Assembly (NCBI GenBank): GCA_028691905.1
Contig: JAQUYJ010000024.1
Location: forward strand, 1 to 11,532
Reading direction: 5' to 3'
DNA from: Bacilli bacterium
GTDB lineage: Bacteria; Bacillota_I; Bacilli_A; ML615J-28; CAG-698
Length of the DNA stretch: 11,532 nucleotides
The notes under the pieces are model-generated. The model made no database searches and was not told the DNA's origin. It saw only the letters and a program-made list of their open reading frames with translations. The position numbers were made by a program, and so were the translations under genes. Shown here piece by piece: positions 1 through 7,643 of this stretch (the first letter of the stretch is position 1; every line of letters starts with the position of its first letter).

Positions 1-804
1 GCTGATGTTGGATTGGTTGGCTTTCCTAGCGTAGGCAAAAGTACGTTAATCTCTGTTTTGTCAGCAGCTAAACCTAAGATTGCTGATTATCCATTCACTA
101 CTTTGGTTCCAAATTTAGGAGTTGTACAAACAACAGACAAAAGAAGTTTTGTTCTTGCCGATTTACCTGGCTTAATTAAAGGAGCATCGGAAGGTGCTGG
201 GTTGGGATTTCAATTTCTGCGCCATATTGAACGAACAAGGGTAATTGTCCATGTTTTGGATATGGATTCTGTTGAAGGACGGAATCCGTATGACGATTGG
301 ACAGCAATTAATAAAGAATTGGAAAGTTATAATCCTAAACTGTTGTTACGCCCCCAACTCATAGTTGCAAATAAAATGGACCTTCCAAATGCTTCGAAAA
401 ATCTGAAACTTTTGGAAAAAAAATGTAAAAATATTGACATCATCCCAATAAGCGCTTATACTAGAGATAATCTGGATACATTGACATATCACATCGCTGA
501 TTTGCTGGATACAGTTAATTTAACGCAGTTTGAAGAGGTAATTCAAGATAAAGTAGTGGAATACAAATTTGTTCCCAAAGCTCCTCCCTTTACCATTCAT
601 CAGGGCGAAGACGGAATAATGGAAGTTCAAGGTGAAATGATTGAAAAATTTTTCCACGCTACTGATTTCACAAGAGACGAGAATGTTAAATTATTTGCAA
701 GACGAATTCGCAACTTGGGTGTGGATCAGAAATTACGAGAATTGGGAGTAAAACACGGAGACACTGTTCGCATTCTCGGTTATGAATTTGAATTTCTGGA
801 TTAA
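1..804 (+). CDS. obg: GTPase Obg/CgtA, 3' part (5' end outside window)
   Basis: Obg is an essential GTPase that binds the large ribosomal subunit, acts in late 50S assembly and is linked to stress signalling. The reading frame is open from the first base, so the glycine-rich N-terminal Obg fold lies upstream of the window. Visible in order: P-loop GFPSVGKST (residues 7-15 of the fragment), switch I region DYPFTTLVPNLG, the G3 motif DLPGLIKGASEGAGLG, the G4 motif NKMD, a G5-like SAYT, and then the C-terminal OCT domain with VVEYKFVP and a conserved end (LGVKHGDTVRILGYEFEFLD). The OCT domain is typical of Gram-positive Obg. The gene ends with TAA and is followed by a 78-base AT-rich gap without a clear terminator. 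Identification is secure; the true start cannot be seen. Confidence 0.97.
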   Translation, partial: ADVGLVGFPSVGKSTLISVLSAAKPKIADYPFTTLVPNLGVVQTTDKRSFVLADLPGLIKGASEGAGLGFQFLRHIERTRVIVHVLDMDSVEGRNPYDDWTAINKELESYNPKLLLRPQLIVANKMDLPNASKNLKLLEKKCKNIDIIPISAYTRDNLDTLTYHIADLLDTVNLTQFEEVIQDKVVEYKFVPKAPPFTIHQGEDGIMEVQGEMIEKFFHATDFTRDENVKLFARRIRNLGVDQKLRELGVKHGDTVRILGYEFEFLD

Positions 805-855
805 ATATACCTTACGGATATTATAAACTATAAATAATATATCAATCTTATGGGA

Positions 856-874
856 CCTTTATGGCCTAAAAAGG
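856..874 (+). promoter_or_regulatory. small hairpin that could cover the ribosome binding site of the S-component gene
   Basis: CCTTT at 856-860 can pair with AAAGG at 870-874, with a nine-base loop between them. The 3' arm includes the first bases of the AAGGAG Shine-Dalgarno sequence (871-876), so folding would partly hide it. The stem is only five base pairs and AU-rich, so it may be coincidental. It does not match a riboswitch class I can recognise. Confidence 0.25.
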
Positions 875-876
875 AG
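871..876 (+). promoter_or_regulatory. ribosome binding site deciding the start of the S-component gene
   Basis: AAGGAG lies six bases before the ATG at 883. An in-frame ATG at 850 would add eleven mostly Lys/Pro residues and has no comparable ribosome site, so 883 is taken as the start. Confidence 0.85.
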
Positions 877-882
877 AAAAAA

Positions 883-1470
883 ATGAATAAGAAAAGACAT
901 CGTATTATTTTTGAGATTGCTTTTACTGCTATTTTAATTGCATTAATTGTCGCACTTTCTGCCCCACCCTATATTGGATTTGGTTTAGCGATTCCATTTT
1001 TAGGAGTACAAATCACTATCCTGCATATTCCAGTTATTATTGGTGCTTTTTTACTGGGGAGAAAATATGCTTGGTTACTTGGTTTGGTTTTCGGATTAGG
1101 ATCGTTATGGGCTGCATTTCAAACTGCAGTTTTGGTATTTCAAAATCCGTTAATTTCTGTTTTACCGCGAGTTTTATTTGGCGTAGCTGCTTTTGAATTG
1201 TTCAATGTATTCAAAAAAGTTATTAAAAATACCACCTGGGCAGTTGTGGTTTCCGCTGTTTTAGCAACAATGGTTCATACTGTCTTGGTATTGCTTGCCA
1301 TCATGGCGTTTGGTACACTGTTTTATGATAATCTTGAAACATATATCAATGCTTTTGTGAAACCTGTGATTACTTTCAATGCACTGGTAGAAATAGTTCT
1401 TGCTGGAATAATTACGCTACCGATATATAAAGCATTAATCAATGTAATGAATCAACCTGAAAAAGAATAA
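883..1470 (+). CDS. ECF transporter S component (substrate-binding membrane subunit, substrate unknown)
   Basis: A 195-residue, very hydrophobic protein. After a short basic cytoplasmic start (MNKKRHR) it shows about five to six membrane segments (roughly residues 8-30, 40-62, 64-88, 93-113, 119-148 and 163-184). The stretch LHIPVIIGAFLLG followed by a Gly/Leu-rich GLVFGLGS, and later SVLPRVLFG, is typical of ECF-type S components. Overlapping AxxxA motifs (A16-A20, A20-A24) in the first helix fit the known contact with the EcfT subunit. S components capture a vitamin or precursor and share the EcfA/A'/T energising module, which is not encoded here, so the protein would rely on a module elsewhere in the genome. 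The substrate cannot be told from sequence; members of this broad group carry pantothenate, pyrimidine precursors and others. A terminator follows directly, so this is a single-gene unit or the end of the obg transcript. Confidence 0.85.
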   Translation: MNKKRHRIIFEIAFTAILIALIVALSAPPYIGFGLAIPFLGVQITILHIPVIIGAFLLGRKYAWLLGLVFGLGSLWAAFQTAVLVFQNPLISVLPRVLFGVAAFELFNVFKKVIKNTTWAVVVSAVLATMVHTVLVLLAIMAFGTLFYDNLETYINAFVKPVITFNALVEIVLAGIITLPIYKALINVMNQPEKE

Positions 1471-1473
1471 AAC

Positions 1474-1503
1474 AAAATTAGAGGGAAATCCTCTAATTTT
1501 TTT
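1474..1503 (+). terminator. intrinsic terminator after the ECF S-component gene
   Basis: The perfect stem AAAATTAGAGG (1474-1484) pairs with CCTCTAATTTT (1490-1500) around loop GAAAT, and the T run continues to 1503. It lies four bases after the stop codon. It is the end of the unit upstream of mutS. Confidence 0.92.
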
Positions 1504-1517
1504 AAACTATTTTTATC

Positions 1518-1546
1518 TTTATAAATTTTGCTTTTCATGTTATAAT
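1518..1546 (+). promoter_or_regulatory. extended -10 promoter for the mutS-mutL-miaA operon
   Basis: A consensus -10 TATAAT (1541-1546) is preceded by TG one base upstream (TGT at 1538-1540), giving an extended -10. The -35 region at the 17-base spacing (TTTATA, 1518-1523) is poor, which extended -10 promoters tolerate. Transcription would start near 1552-1554, right at the ribosome binding site. Confidence 0.7.
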
Positions 1547-1552
1547 GAATGA

Positions 1553-1558
1553 AGGTGA
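1553..1558 (+). promoter_or_regulatory. ribosome binding site of mutS
   Basis: AGGTGA matches the extreme 3' end of 16S rRNA (complement of UCACCU). It lies five bases before ATG 1564 and eight before ATG 1567. The in-frame ATGs at 1549 and 1558 lie before or inside this site, so they are not the likely starts. Confidence 0.75.
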
Positions 1559-1563
1559 TGAAT

Positions 1564-4128
1564 ATGATGGAAACCATCGATAAAATGCAATATTCGCCTA
1601 TGATTAGGCAATATCTCTCTATCAAAGAAAATTATCCGGATACTTTGATTTTCTTTCGATTAGGGGATTTTTATGAATTGTTTTTTCAGGATGCACTGGT
1701 TGCATCCAAAGAACTTGAAATTGTTCTCACCGGTAAAGATGCCGGCGTAGATGAACGAGTACCGATGTGCGGTGTACCTTATCACAGTGTTCATTCCTAT
1801 TTGGATATTTTAACTTCAAAAGGATATAAAGTGGGAATAGTAGAGCAAGTAGAAGATCCAAAAAGCGCAAAAGGTATCGTTAAAAGAGAAGTCGTCAGAA
1901 TAATTACTCCGGGAACTGTTATCGATGAATTGAGTTTGGAATCGACTGAAAACAATTATTTATTATCCATATCAAAAGAAAAAAACCGCTATATATTAAG
2001 TTATATTGATTTATCAACCGGTGAAGGTTTTTTAACGAATATTCCACTTGATGAAAACTTATTATACGCAGAAATTATTAAATTAAAAGCCCGGGAAATT
2101 GTTTTGGGAGCAGCATTTTCTTCAAAACTGCTGGAACCACTGCGTGTTGTTCATTCTTTCACGATATCCTATGAAGAAAATACAACCTGCCCCACTTATT
2201 TCAAAGGACTATTCAGTGCTCTGGATAAAGAGGAAGAAGCCAATTACCTTCGCTTGTTAAACTACATTACTCGGACACAAATGCGAACATTGGTCCATCT
2301 TCAAAAAGTAGTTAAATATGATATTAACAGTTTTTTAAAAATTGACATTGCTTCCCGACGAAATTTAGAATTGCTGGAAACACTTCGTTTTCAGAATAAA
2401 CGAAATACACTGTTGGCAGTTTTGGATAAGTGCGTAACTGCAATGGGCAGTCGTTTTGTAAAAAAAAGTTTGATGTTCCCTTTAATCGATAAAGAACAGA
2501 TTGAACGAAGATATGATATTATTGATAAAATGCGTAAAAGTTATATTGCAACTGCTGATTTACGTACTTTTCTTTCCGAAATATACGATTTAGAAAGAAT
2601 CATTGGCCGTATTTCTTATGAAAACACCAATCCGAAAGATCTGTTGCAGCTAAGAAAATCCCTCTCTTTTATACCTAAAATAAGAAAAACAATTGAAGTA
2701 ATCACATTGACCACTTATTATGACTTACAAACCGATTATTCATCTTATACAGAGCTGTATCAAATAATAGATGATGCTATTTCGTTGGATGCACCTTTCA
2801 CTATAAAAGACGGCGGTATCATTAAAAAGGGTTATTCAAAAGAACTGGACGAATTACAGGCGATAAATCAAGATTCAAAAGCCTTTTTACTTGCATTGGA
2901 AGCAAGAGAAAGAGAAAGAACGGGTATTAAACAATTAAAAGTAGGATATAATAAAGTTTTTGGATATTATATTGAAGTATCAAAATTAAACAGTGAAAAT
3001 ATAAAAGATGAATTCGGCTATATCAGGAAACAGACCTTAAGCAACGCAGAACGTTACATTACACAGGAATTAAAAGAAAAAGAAGCACTTATTTTACGGG
3101 CTGAAGAAAAAAGTATCGAATTGGAACAAGAAATTTTAGCCAACATCCGCAACCAGTGTAAAACATTTACACCTACTCTGCAAAAGCTCGCGAAAACACT
3201 AGCTGAAATGGATATGATGCAAAGTTTTGCTAAAATTGCCAATGAAAACAAATATGTTCGGCCTACTTTAAACTCCGACCAATCAATTTTCATCCATCAG
3301 GGAAGGCATCCAGTCATGGAAGTACAGTCCAGTGAAGCATTCATCCCCAATGATACTTCAATGGAAAAGGAAACTGTTTTATTAATTACAGGCCCCAATA
3401 TGAGTGGGAAATCCACTTATATGCGGCAAATTGCGCTAATTTCAATTATGGCTCAGGTAGGCAGTTTTGTACCTGCCAAATCAGCAAACATTCCTGTTTT
3501 TGACCAGATATTCACGCGAATTGGCGCTGCTGATGATATAGTCAGTGGACAATCCACTTTCATGGTAGAAATGGTTGAAGTAAACAATGCTTTAAAATAT
3601 GCAACAAAAAACAGTTTGATTTTATTTGATGAAATCGGACGGGGAACAGCAACCTATGATGGAATGGCTTTGGCACAGGCAATTATTGAATATGTCCATG
3701 AACATATCCAATGTAAAACGTTGTTTTCCACTCATTATCATGAATTAACTGCTCTCGAACAAGATTTGCCCTGTTTGAAAAATGTTCATGTCAGTGCGGA
3801 AGAAGAGCATGGTGAAATTGTTTTTATGCATAAAGTGAAATCGGGTGCAATCGATAAAAGTTATGGTATCAACGTGGCGAAACTGGCAAATGTACCGCTT
3901 GAAGTAATTTTACGAGCCAGTGATATTTTATTGAAACTGCAGAATAATCAAATATATGATTATAATAAAACCTCGATGCAGCAATATGTAGCTCCGTTAG
4001 TATATGATTCAAAATCCGATTTGGAAACGTCAATATTAAAAGAAATAAAAGAAATGAACATTGATGTGATGAGCCCTTTGGATGGGTTGAATAAATTAAG
4101 TGAGCTGCAAAGAAAGTTGAAAAAATAA
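1564..4128 (+). CDS. mutS: DNA mismatch repair protein MutS
   Basis: MutS scans DNA, binds mispairs and small loops, and on ATP binding recruits MutL. With the start at ATG 1564 the protein has 854 residues, the normal MutS1 size. The mismatch-reading Phe-x-Glu lies in GDFYEL as F36 and E38, the same numbering as in E. coli, which supports this start. The connector, lever and clamp regions follow, then the ATPase: Walker A GPNMSGKST (610-618), Walker B with DEIGRGTATYDG (689-700), and STHYHEL (722-728). The C-terminal helix-turn-helix dimerisation end (SPLDGLNKLSELQRKLKK) is intact. A canonical clamp-binding QLSLF-like motif is not obvious near the C-terminus; the nearest stretch is QQYVAPLVY (806-814). 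An upstream ATG at 1549 would extend the protein by five residues but probably precedes the transcription start. The gene opens an operon with mutL, one base downstream. Confidence 0.97.
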   Translation: MMETIDKMQYSPMIRQYLSIKENYPDTLIFFRLGDFYELFFQDALVASKELEIVLTGKDAGVDERVPMCGVPYHSVHSYLDILTSKGYKVGIVEQVEDPKSAKGIVKREVVRIITPGTVIDELSLESTENNYLLSISKEKNRYILSYIDLSTGEGFLTNIPLDENLLYAEIIKLKAREIVLGAAFSSKLLEPLRVVHSFTISYEENTTCPTYFKGLFSALDKEEEANYLRLLNYITRTQMRTLVHLQKVVKYDINSFLKIDIASRRNLELLETLRFQNKRNTLLAVLDKCVTAMGSRFVKKSLMFPLIDKEQIERRYDIIDKMRKSYIATADLRTFLSEIYDLERIIGRISYENTNPKDLLQLRKSLSFIPKIRKTIEVITLTTYYDLQTDYSSYTELYQIIDDAISLDAPFTIKDGGIIKKGYSKELDELQAINQDSKAFLLALEARERERTGIKQLKVGYNKVFGYYIEVSKLNSENIKDEFGYIRKQTLSNAERYITQELKEKEALILRAEEKSIELEQEILANIRNQCKTFTPTLQKLAKTLAEMDMMQSFAKIANENKYVRPTLNSDQSIFIHQGRHPVMEVQSSEAFIPNDTSMEKETVLLITGPNMSGKSTYMRQIALISIMAQVGSFVPAKSANIPVFDQIFTRIGAADDIVSGQSTFMVEMVEVNNALKYATKNSLILFDEIGRGTATYDGMALAQAIIEYVHEHIQCKTLFSTHYHELTALEQDLPCLKNVHVSAEEEHGEIVFMHKVKSGAIDKSYGINVAKLANVPLEVILRASDILLKLQNNQIYDYNKTSMQQYVAPLVYDSKSDLETSILKEIKEMNIDVMSPLDGLNKLSELQRKLKK

Positions 4129-4129
4129 A

Positions 4130-5920
4130 ATGGGAAATATACTTAAATTAAATCAAGAATTAACCAATTTAATTGCAGCCGGTGAAGTTATTGAACGCGT
4201 ATCATCGGTAGTAAAAGAACTGGTTGAAAATTCAATTGATGCAAAAGCAAAGTCAATTGAAGTTCGATTAATTGATTCTGGATTAACAGAAATAACTGTA
4301 ATTGATGATGGAACTGGTATGGATGCCGTTGACGCCAAAATGGCACTGGAACCGCATGCGACCAGTAAAATAAAAACAAGTGAAGACTTGTTTAAAATTG
4401 GAACGCTTGGTTTTCGAGGGGAAGCGTTACCTTCCATTATCGCCGTTTCTTACTTTAAATTAAAAACCAGTACCAATGGAAAAAAAGGAATAATGTTGTC
4501 ACTAAAAGGAGGTGCATTCCTAAGCGAAGCGATGGTTGCCTGTCCCAAAGGGTGCGAAATTACAGTTAAAAATTTATTTTTTAATACTCCTGCCCGCTTA
4601 CAGTCCCTTCAACATCCCAATATTGAATTAAGTTATATCACGGATTATATGAATAAAGTAGCCCTTGCCAATCCTGACTTATCTTTTTTGTTAACAAACA
4701 ATGATAAAGAAATCCTTCGCACTTACGGCCGTGGCGAAAATTTGGAAACCATATTAAGTATTTATGGAACAGATCTCGCCAAGGATATGCTCGATATTTT
4801 TGATAATGATGGTTATTATCAAATATCAGGTTATATTTCCAAACCAAGTCAATCCCGATCAACCAAAAATCATATTACTATAATTGTCAACGGTCGAACC
4901 ATTCGTAATTACCATCTTATCCAAGCAGTTTTGAAAGGCTATGAAGAGCGACTTGTCAGCGGTCGGTACCCTATTGCTGTTATTCAGTTAAAAATGGATT
5001 TGGGATTGGTTGATGTAAATGTTCACCCGGCAAAATTGGAAGTACGGTTTTCAAATGAAGACAACCTGGCTGATTTAATAACCAGAACCATTCGCACCAG
5101 ATTGGCAAAAGCTAATTTAACAGTGGATATGAAAACAGTCAGGGAAGAAAAAAGCAATCCTTTTTTAGAACTTTACGATGAATTCGATAAAGTAATGGAA
5201 GAAAACCAAACCGACATTATAGAAGAAGAACCCATATCCTATCAACAAGAAGCGCAACCGCATTTACCAGAAAAAGAAATGTATCAACAAGAAGAATATT
5301 CTTTTTTGGATCCTGATGAGGATCAACTGCCTGGTTTCAAACTTCCCAAGATGAATTATATCGGTCAACTGTTTGGAACCTATATCCTTGCCCAGGCAGA
5401 AAAAGAATTTTACTTGGTAGATCAACATGCAGCAGCAGAACGAATCAATTATGAGAAAATAATGGATGAATTGGCTAAAGAGGACAATCTGAATTATGAA
5501 TTGCTCGTTCCCTTACAATTGAATTTCTCAGCAGCTGAGATGTTTGTTATCAATGAATATCAAAATACATTTCAAAGCCTCGGGTTACAATTGGAAGAAT
5601 TTGGTAAAAATACATTAATGGTTCGTTCTGTTCCGGTTTGGATTGTGCGGGGAATGGAAAAAGAATTCGTTGAAGAAATCATCGCTCAGGTTATTCTCAA
5701 TAAAAAAACAACCAAACAGGAATTTTTAAACAATCTTGCGAAAGAACTGGCATGTAAAAAATCAATCAAGGGAAATGAGTTTCACTCAAAAATGGAATTT
5801 GATTTTCTTTTGGATGATCTTTCCCGAGCCAGAAATCCATATTCCTGTCCCCACGGCCGACCTGTAATAGTCAAATTTACTCAGTCGGAAATTGAAAGGT
5901 GGTTTAATCGCTTTGTCTAA
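4130..5920 (+). CDS. mutL: DNA mismatch repair protein MutL, endonuclease-type
   Basis: MutL couples mismatch recognition by MutS to strand removal. The 596-residue protein has the N-terminal GHKL ATPase: NLIAAGEVIER, VKELVENSIDA, DDGTGM, HATSKI and TLGFRGEAL. The usual ERPAS stretch reads ERVSS. A linker rich in Glu and Gln (about residues 345-405) joins the C-terminal domain, which carries the metal-binding nicking-endonuclease motifs DQHAAAERINYE (431-442), ACKKSIKGNE (541-550), CPHGRP (573-578) and a final FNRF. Such MutL proteins nick the DNA themselves in bacteria without MutH. The expected clamp-binding site (QEMIVP in B. subtilis) aligns with YELLVP (456-461), so the key Gln appears replaced. 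The ATG lies one base after the mutS stop with only a weak ribosome site, so translation is probably coupled to mutS. The 3' end overlaps miaA by eight bases. Confidence 0.97.
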   Translation: MGNILKLNQELTNLIAAGEVIERVSSVVKELVENSIDAKAKSIEVRLIDSGLTEITVIDDGTGMDAVDAKMALEPHATSKIKTSEDLFKIGTLGFRGEALPSIIAVSYFKLKTSTNGKKGIMLSLKGGAFLSEAMVACPKGCEITVKNLFFNTPARLQSLQHPNIELSYITDYMNKVALANPDLSFLLTNNDKEILRTYGRGENLETILSIYGTDLAKDMLDIFDNDGYYQISGYISKPSQSRSTKNHITIIVNGRTIRNYHLIQAVLKGYEERLVSGRYPIAVIQLKMDLGLVDVNVHPAKLEVRFSNEDNLADLITRTIRTRLAKANLTVDMKTVREEKSNPFLELYDEFDKVMEENQTDIIEEEPISYQQEAQPHLPEKEMYQQEEYSFLDPDEDQLPGFKLPKMNYIGQLFGTYILAQAEKEFYLVDQHAAAERINYEKIMDELAKEDNLNYELLVPLQLNFSAAEMFVINEYQNTFQSLGLQLEEFGKNTLMVRSVPVWIVRGMEKEFVEEIIAQVILNKKTTKQEFLNNLAKELACKKSIKGNEFHSKMEFDFLLDDLSRARNPYSCPHGRPVIVKFTQSEIERWFNRFV

Positions 5921-6782
5921 GAAAATTATCGTGATTACCGGCCCGACCGGAGTAGGGAAAACAGCTGTATCACTGGAAATTGCAAAATATCTGAAAAGTG
6001 AAATTATCAATTGCGATGCGTCACAATTCTACCGCTATTTGGATATTGGGACTGCAAAATTAAAAATTGAAGATCAGTGCAATATACCCCATCATATGAT
6101 TGGATTTCTCAATCCGCTGCAACCATATTCGATTAAGGAGTTTCAACAGGATGCTCGTAAATTGATAGAACAAATTGATATTCCAATTTTAGTGGGTGGT
6201 TCCGGATTGTATATTAATGCTGTTATATACAATTATTTATTGGAAGCATCTGCCCATCTCCATGAAGACGATGAAACCCAAACAAATCAGGAACTATATG
6301 CCCAACTGCAGGAGATGGATAAAGATTTGGCTGAGAAAACCCATCCCAACAATCGCCGCCGCGTCATCCGTTATTTACAAATTGCCCGTGAAAAAATATC
6401 CTATCAAAAAGATCCAAAGCTTTTATATGATGTGCTGTTTATATGTCTGGAACGAAACAGGGAAGAATTATACGAACGGATTAATATGCGCTGTGAACAA
6501 ATGTTTCACGATGGGTGGATAAGAGAATGTATCGAAATACAGGATATGGGATATAATTTGAGTGCAATAAAAGAAATAGGATATCACGAAATTGGACTCT
6601 ATTTGGATAACAAATCAAGTTTACAAGATACGATTTTTTTAATACAACAAAAAACGAGACACTATGCAAAACGCCAATTGACTTGGTTTCGTAATAAAAT
6701 GGATTGTCAATTTATAGATATATCTACTACACCATTATTGAATATCCTTTCTCTTGTGGACGATTTTCTAAGCACGAATTAA
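5913..6782 (+). CDS. miaA: tRNA dimethylallyltransferase MiaA
   Basis: MiaA transfers the dimethylallyl group to N6 of A37 in tRNAs reading UNN codons. Motifs in order: P-loop GPTGVGKT (10-17), NCDASQFYRYLDIGTAK (the catalytic D and the Q-x-Y pattern kept), HHMIGFLNP, YSIKEFQQDA, ILVGGSGLYINAVI, a shortened insertion, NNRRRVIRYLQI, AIKEIGYHEI, and RHYAKRQLTWFRN near the end. At 289 residues it is slightly shorter than most family members. No ATG is available near the P-loop. TTG 5913 is preferred because AAAGGTGG (5895-5902) lies ten bases upstream and it places the first strand right after the start; TTG 5892 would add seven residues and put that site inside the gene. The start overlaps the end of mutL, so coupled translation is likely. 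MutL-MiaA adjacency is widespread in bacteria. Identity is certain, the start less so. Confidence 0.94.
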   Translation: MSKKIIVITGPTGVGKTAVSLEIAKYLKSEIINCDASQFYRYLDIGTAKLKIEDQCNIPHHMIGFLNPLQPYSIKEFQQDARKLIEQIDIPILVGGSGLYINAVIYNYLLEASAHLHEDDETQTNQELYAQLQEMDKDLAEKTHPNNRRRVIRYLQIAREKISYQKDPKLLYDVLFICLERNREELYERINMRCEQMFHDGWIRECIEIQDMGYNLSAIKEIGYHEIGLYLDNKSSLQDTIFLIQQKTRHYAKRQLTWFRNKMDCQFIDISTTPLLNILSLVDDFLSTN

Positions 6783-6794
6783 TTCGTGCTTTTT
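6771..6794 (+). terminator. intrinsic terminator overlapping the end of miaA
   Basis: AGCACGAA (6771-6778) and TTCGTGCT (6783-6790) form a perfect eight-base-pair stem around loop TTAA, followed by T residues through 6794. The stop codon TAA (6780-6782) sits in the loop, so the 5' arm encodes the last residues of MiaA. It closes the mutS-mutL-miaA operon. Confidence 0.88.
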
Positions 6795-6795
6795 A

Positions 6796-6824
6796 TGGAT
6801 TTATTGGCCTTTTTACGGTATAAT
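6796..6824 (+). promoter_or_regulatory. promoter of rluB
   Basis: A consensus -10 TATAAT is at 6819-6824. The -35 region at 17 bases spacing (TGGATT, 6796-6801) is weak. The predicted start near 6831 leaves a leader of about 18 bases before ATG 6849. It directly follows the terminator of the operon upstream, as expected for a new unit. Confidence 0.55.
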
Positions 6825-6848
6825 AAAAAAGAAAGCAGAGTAGAAAAT

Positions 6849-7610
6849 ATGGAAAGATTACAAAAGTTCTTATCACGATGTGGGGTTGCATCAAGAAGAA
6901 AAGCCGAAGAATGGATTCAAGAAGGAAAGGTAACAGTAAATGACGTTACTGTTACCCAAATGGGTTATCAAATATCAGAAAAAGATATCGTCAAAGTTGA
7001 TAATCAAATCGTACAGGTATTGGAAAAAAAATACTATGCCATGAATAAGCCCCGTTATATAATAAGCAGTGTCAATGATGATAAAAACCGAAAAACTGTT
7101 GTTTCGATACTGCCAGAAGCACTCCAGCAAGAGCATTTATTCCCGGTTGGGCGATTGGACTATGACACAAAGGGAGTATTGTTACTTACAAATGACGGCA
7201 CTTTTATGAATCAATTGGTTGGACCCAGATCTACTCTTGAAAAAGAATATATCGTTCGGGTGCAGGGAATTGTAACCAAATTAAAAATCAAAAAATTGGA
7301 AAATGGATTACAAATAGATAATTATAGAACCAGAAAGTGCATTGCAAAAATCGATTCAATTGATCGTAAAAATCAATCAACTTTGGTTCGGATCATTCTA
7401 CAAGAAGGTAAATATCATCAAGTTAAAAAAATGTTTGCTGCTATAGGACACGAAGTAAAAAGGCTGACCCGAATCCGATTTGGAAATATTTTAATTGAAG
7501 GGTTAAAAGAGGGTGAAATACGTCCCCTTTCTATTCATGAAATAAAACAATTATACGTTTTATCCCAACAAGATAAAGAATTTGAAACGCTGAAAGCTCG
7601 AAAATTCTAA
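6849..7610 (+). CDS. rluB: rRNA pseudouridine synthase, RsuA/RluB family
   Basis: The enzyme converts a uridine of ribosomal RNA to pseudouridine; Gram-positive members of this type usually modify 23S rRNA helix 93 (RluB). The 253-residue protein begins with an S4 RNA-binding domain (MERLQKFLSRCGVASRRKAE, continuing to about residue 60) followed by the catalytic domain. The catalytic Asp is D104 in GRLDYDTKGVLLLTNDG, and EGKYHQVKKMFAAIGHEVKRL is the conserved C-terminal signature. The start at ATG 6849 fits S4-domain starts in this family; the frame stays open upstream to GTG 6786, but that stretch includes the upstream terminator and the -10 box and is unlikely to be translated. The ribosome site before 6849 is poor. 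RsuA or RluE specificity cannot be excluded by motif alone, but RluB is the usual low-GC Gram-positive member. Confidence 0.9.
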   Translation: MERLQKFLSRCGVASRRKAEEWIQEGKVTVNDVTVTQMGYQISEKDIVKVDNQIVQVLEKKYYAMNKPRYIISSVNDDKNRKTVVSILPEALQQEHLFPVGRLDYDTKGVLLLTNDGTFMNQLVGPRSTLEKEYIVRVQGIVTKLKIKKLENGLQIDNYRTRKCIAKIDSIDRKNQSTLVRIILQEGKYHQVKKMFAAIGHEVKRLTRIRFGNILIEGLKEGEIRPLSIHEIKQLYVLSQQDKEFETLKARKF

Positions 7611-7643
7611 ATATTTATCAGATTTACATTTTCGAAAAACTTG

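Noticed and set aside
805..855. Promoter for the ECF S-component gene in the AT-rich gap after obg
   Set aside because: Several TATAAA-like strings occur but none has a matching -35 at proper spacing, so no single promoter can be supported.
850..882. Longer N-terminus of the ECF S component from ATG 850
   Set aside because: The added residues are not membrane-like, no ribosome site precedes ATG 850, and AAGGAG sits at ideal spacing before ATG 883.
3054..3293. Minus-strand open frame inside mutS
   Set aside because: It lies fully within a well-conserved MutS region and has no ribosome site or family signature.
4153..4437. Minus-strand open frames opposite the MutL ATPase domain
   Set aside because: They overlap each other and strongly conserved MutL motifs; they are shadows of the coding strand.
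6196..6522. Plus-strand open frame inside miaA in another frame
   Set aside because: Its predicted product matches nothing I recognise, while the miaA frame covers it with conserved motifs throughout.
6786..6848. N-terminal extension of RluB from GTG 6786
   Set aside because: This stretch contains the 3' arm of the upstream terminator and the TATAAT box of the rluB promoter; S4-domain proteins of this family start at the ERLQKFL segment.
7629..7638. Palindrome TTTTCGAAAA between rluB and cmk as a terminator or operator
   Set aside because: The stem is only five AU-rich pairs with no loop room or T run, and such short palindromes are expected by chance in AT-rich DNA.
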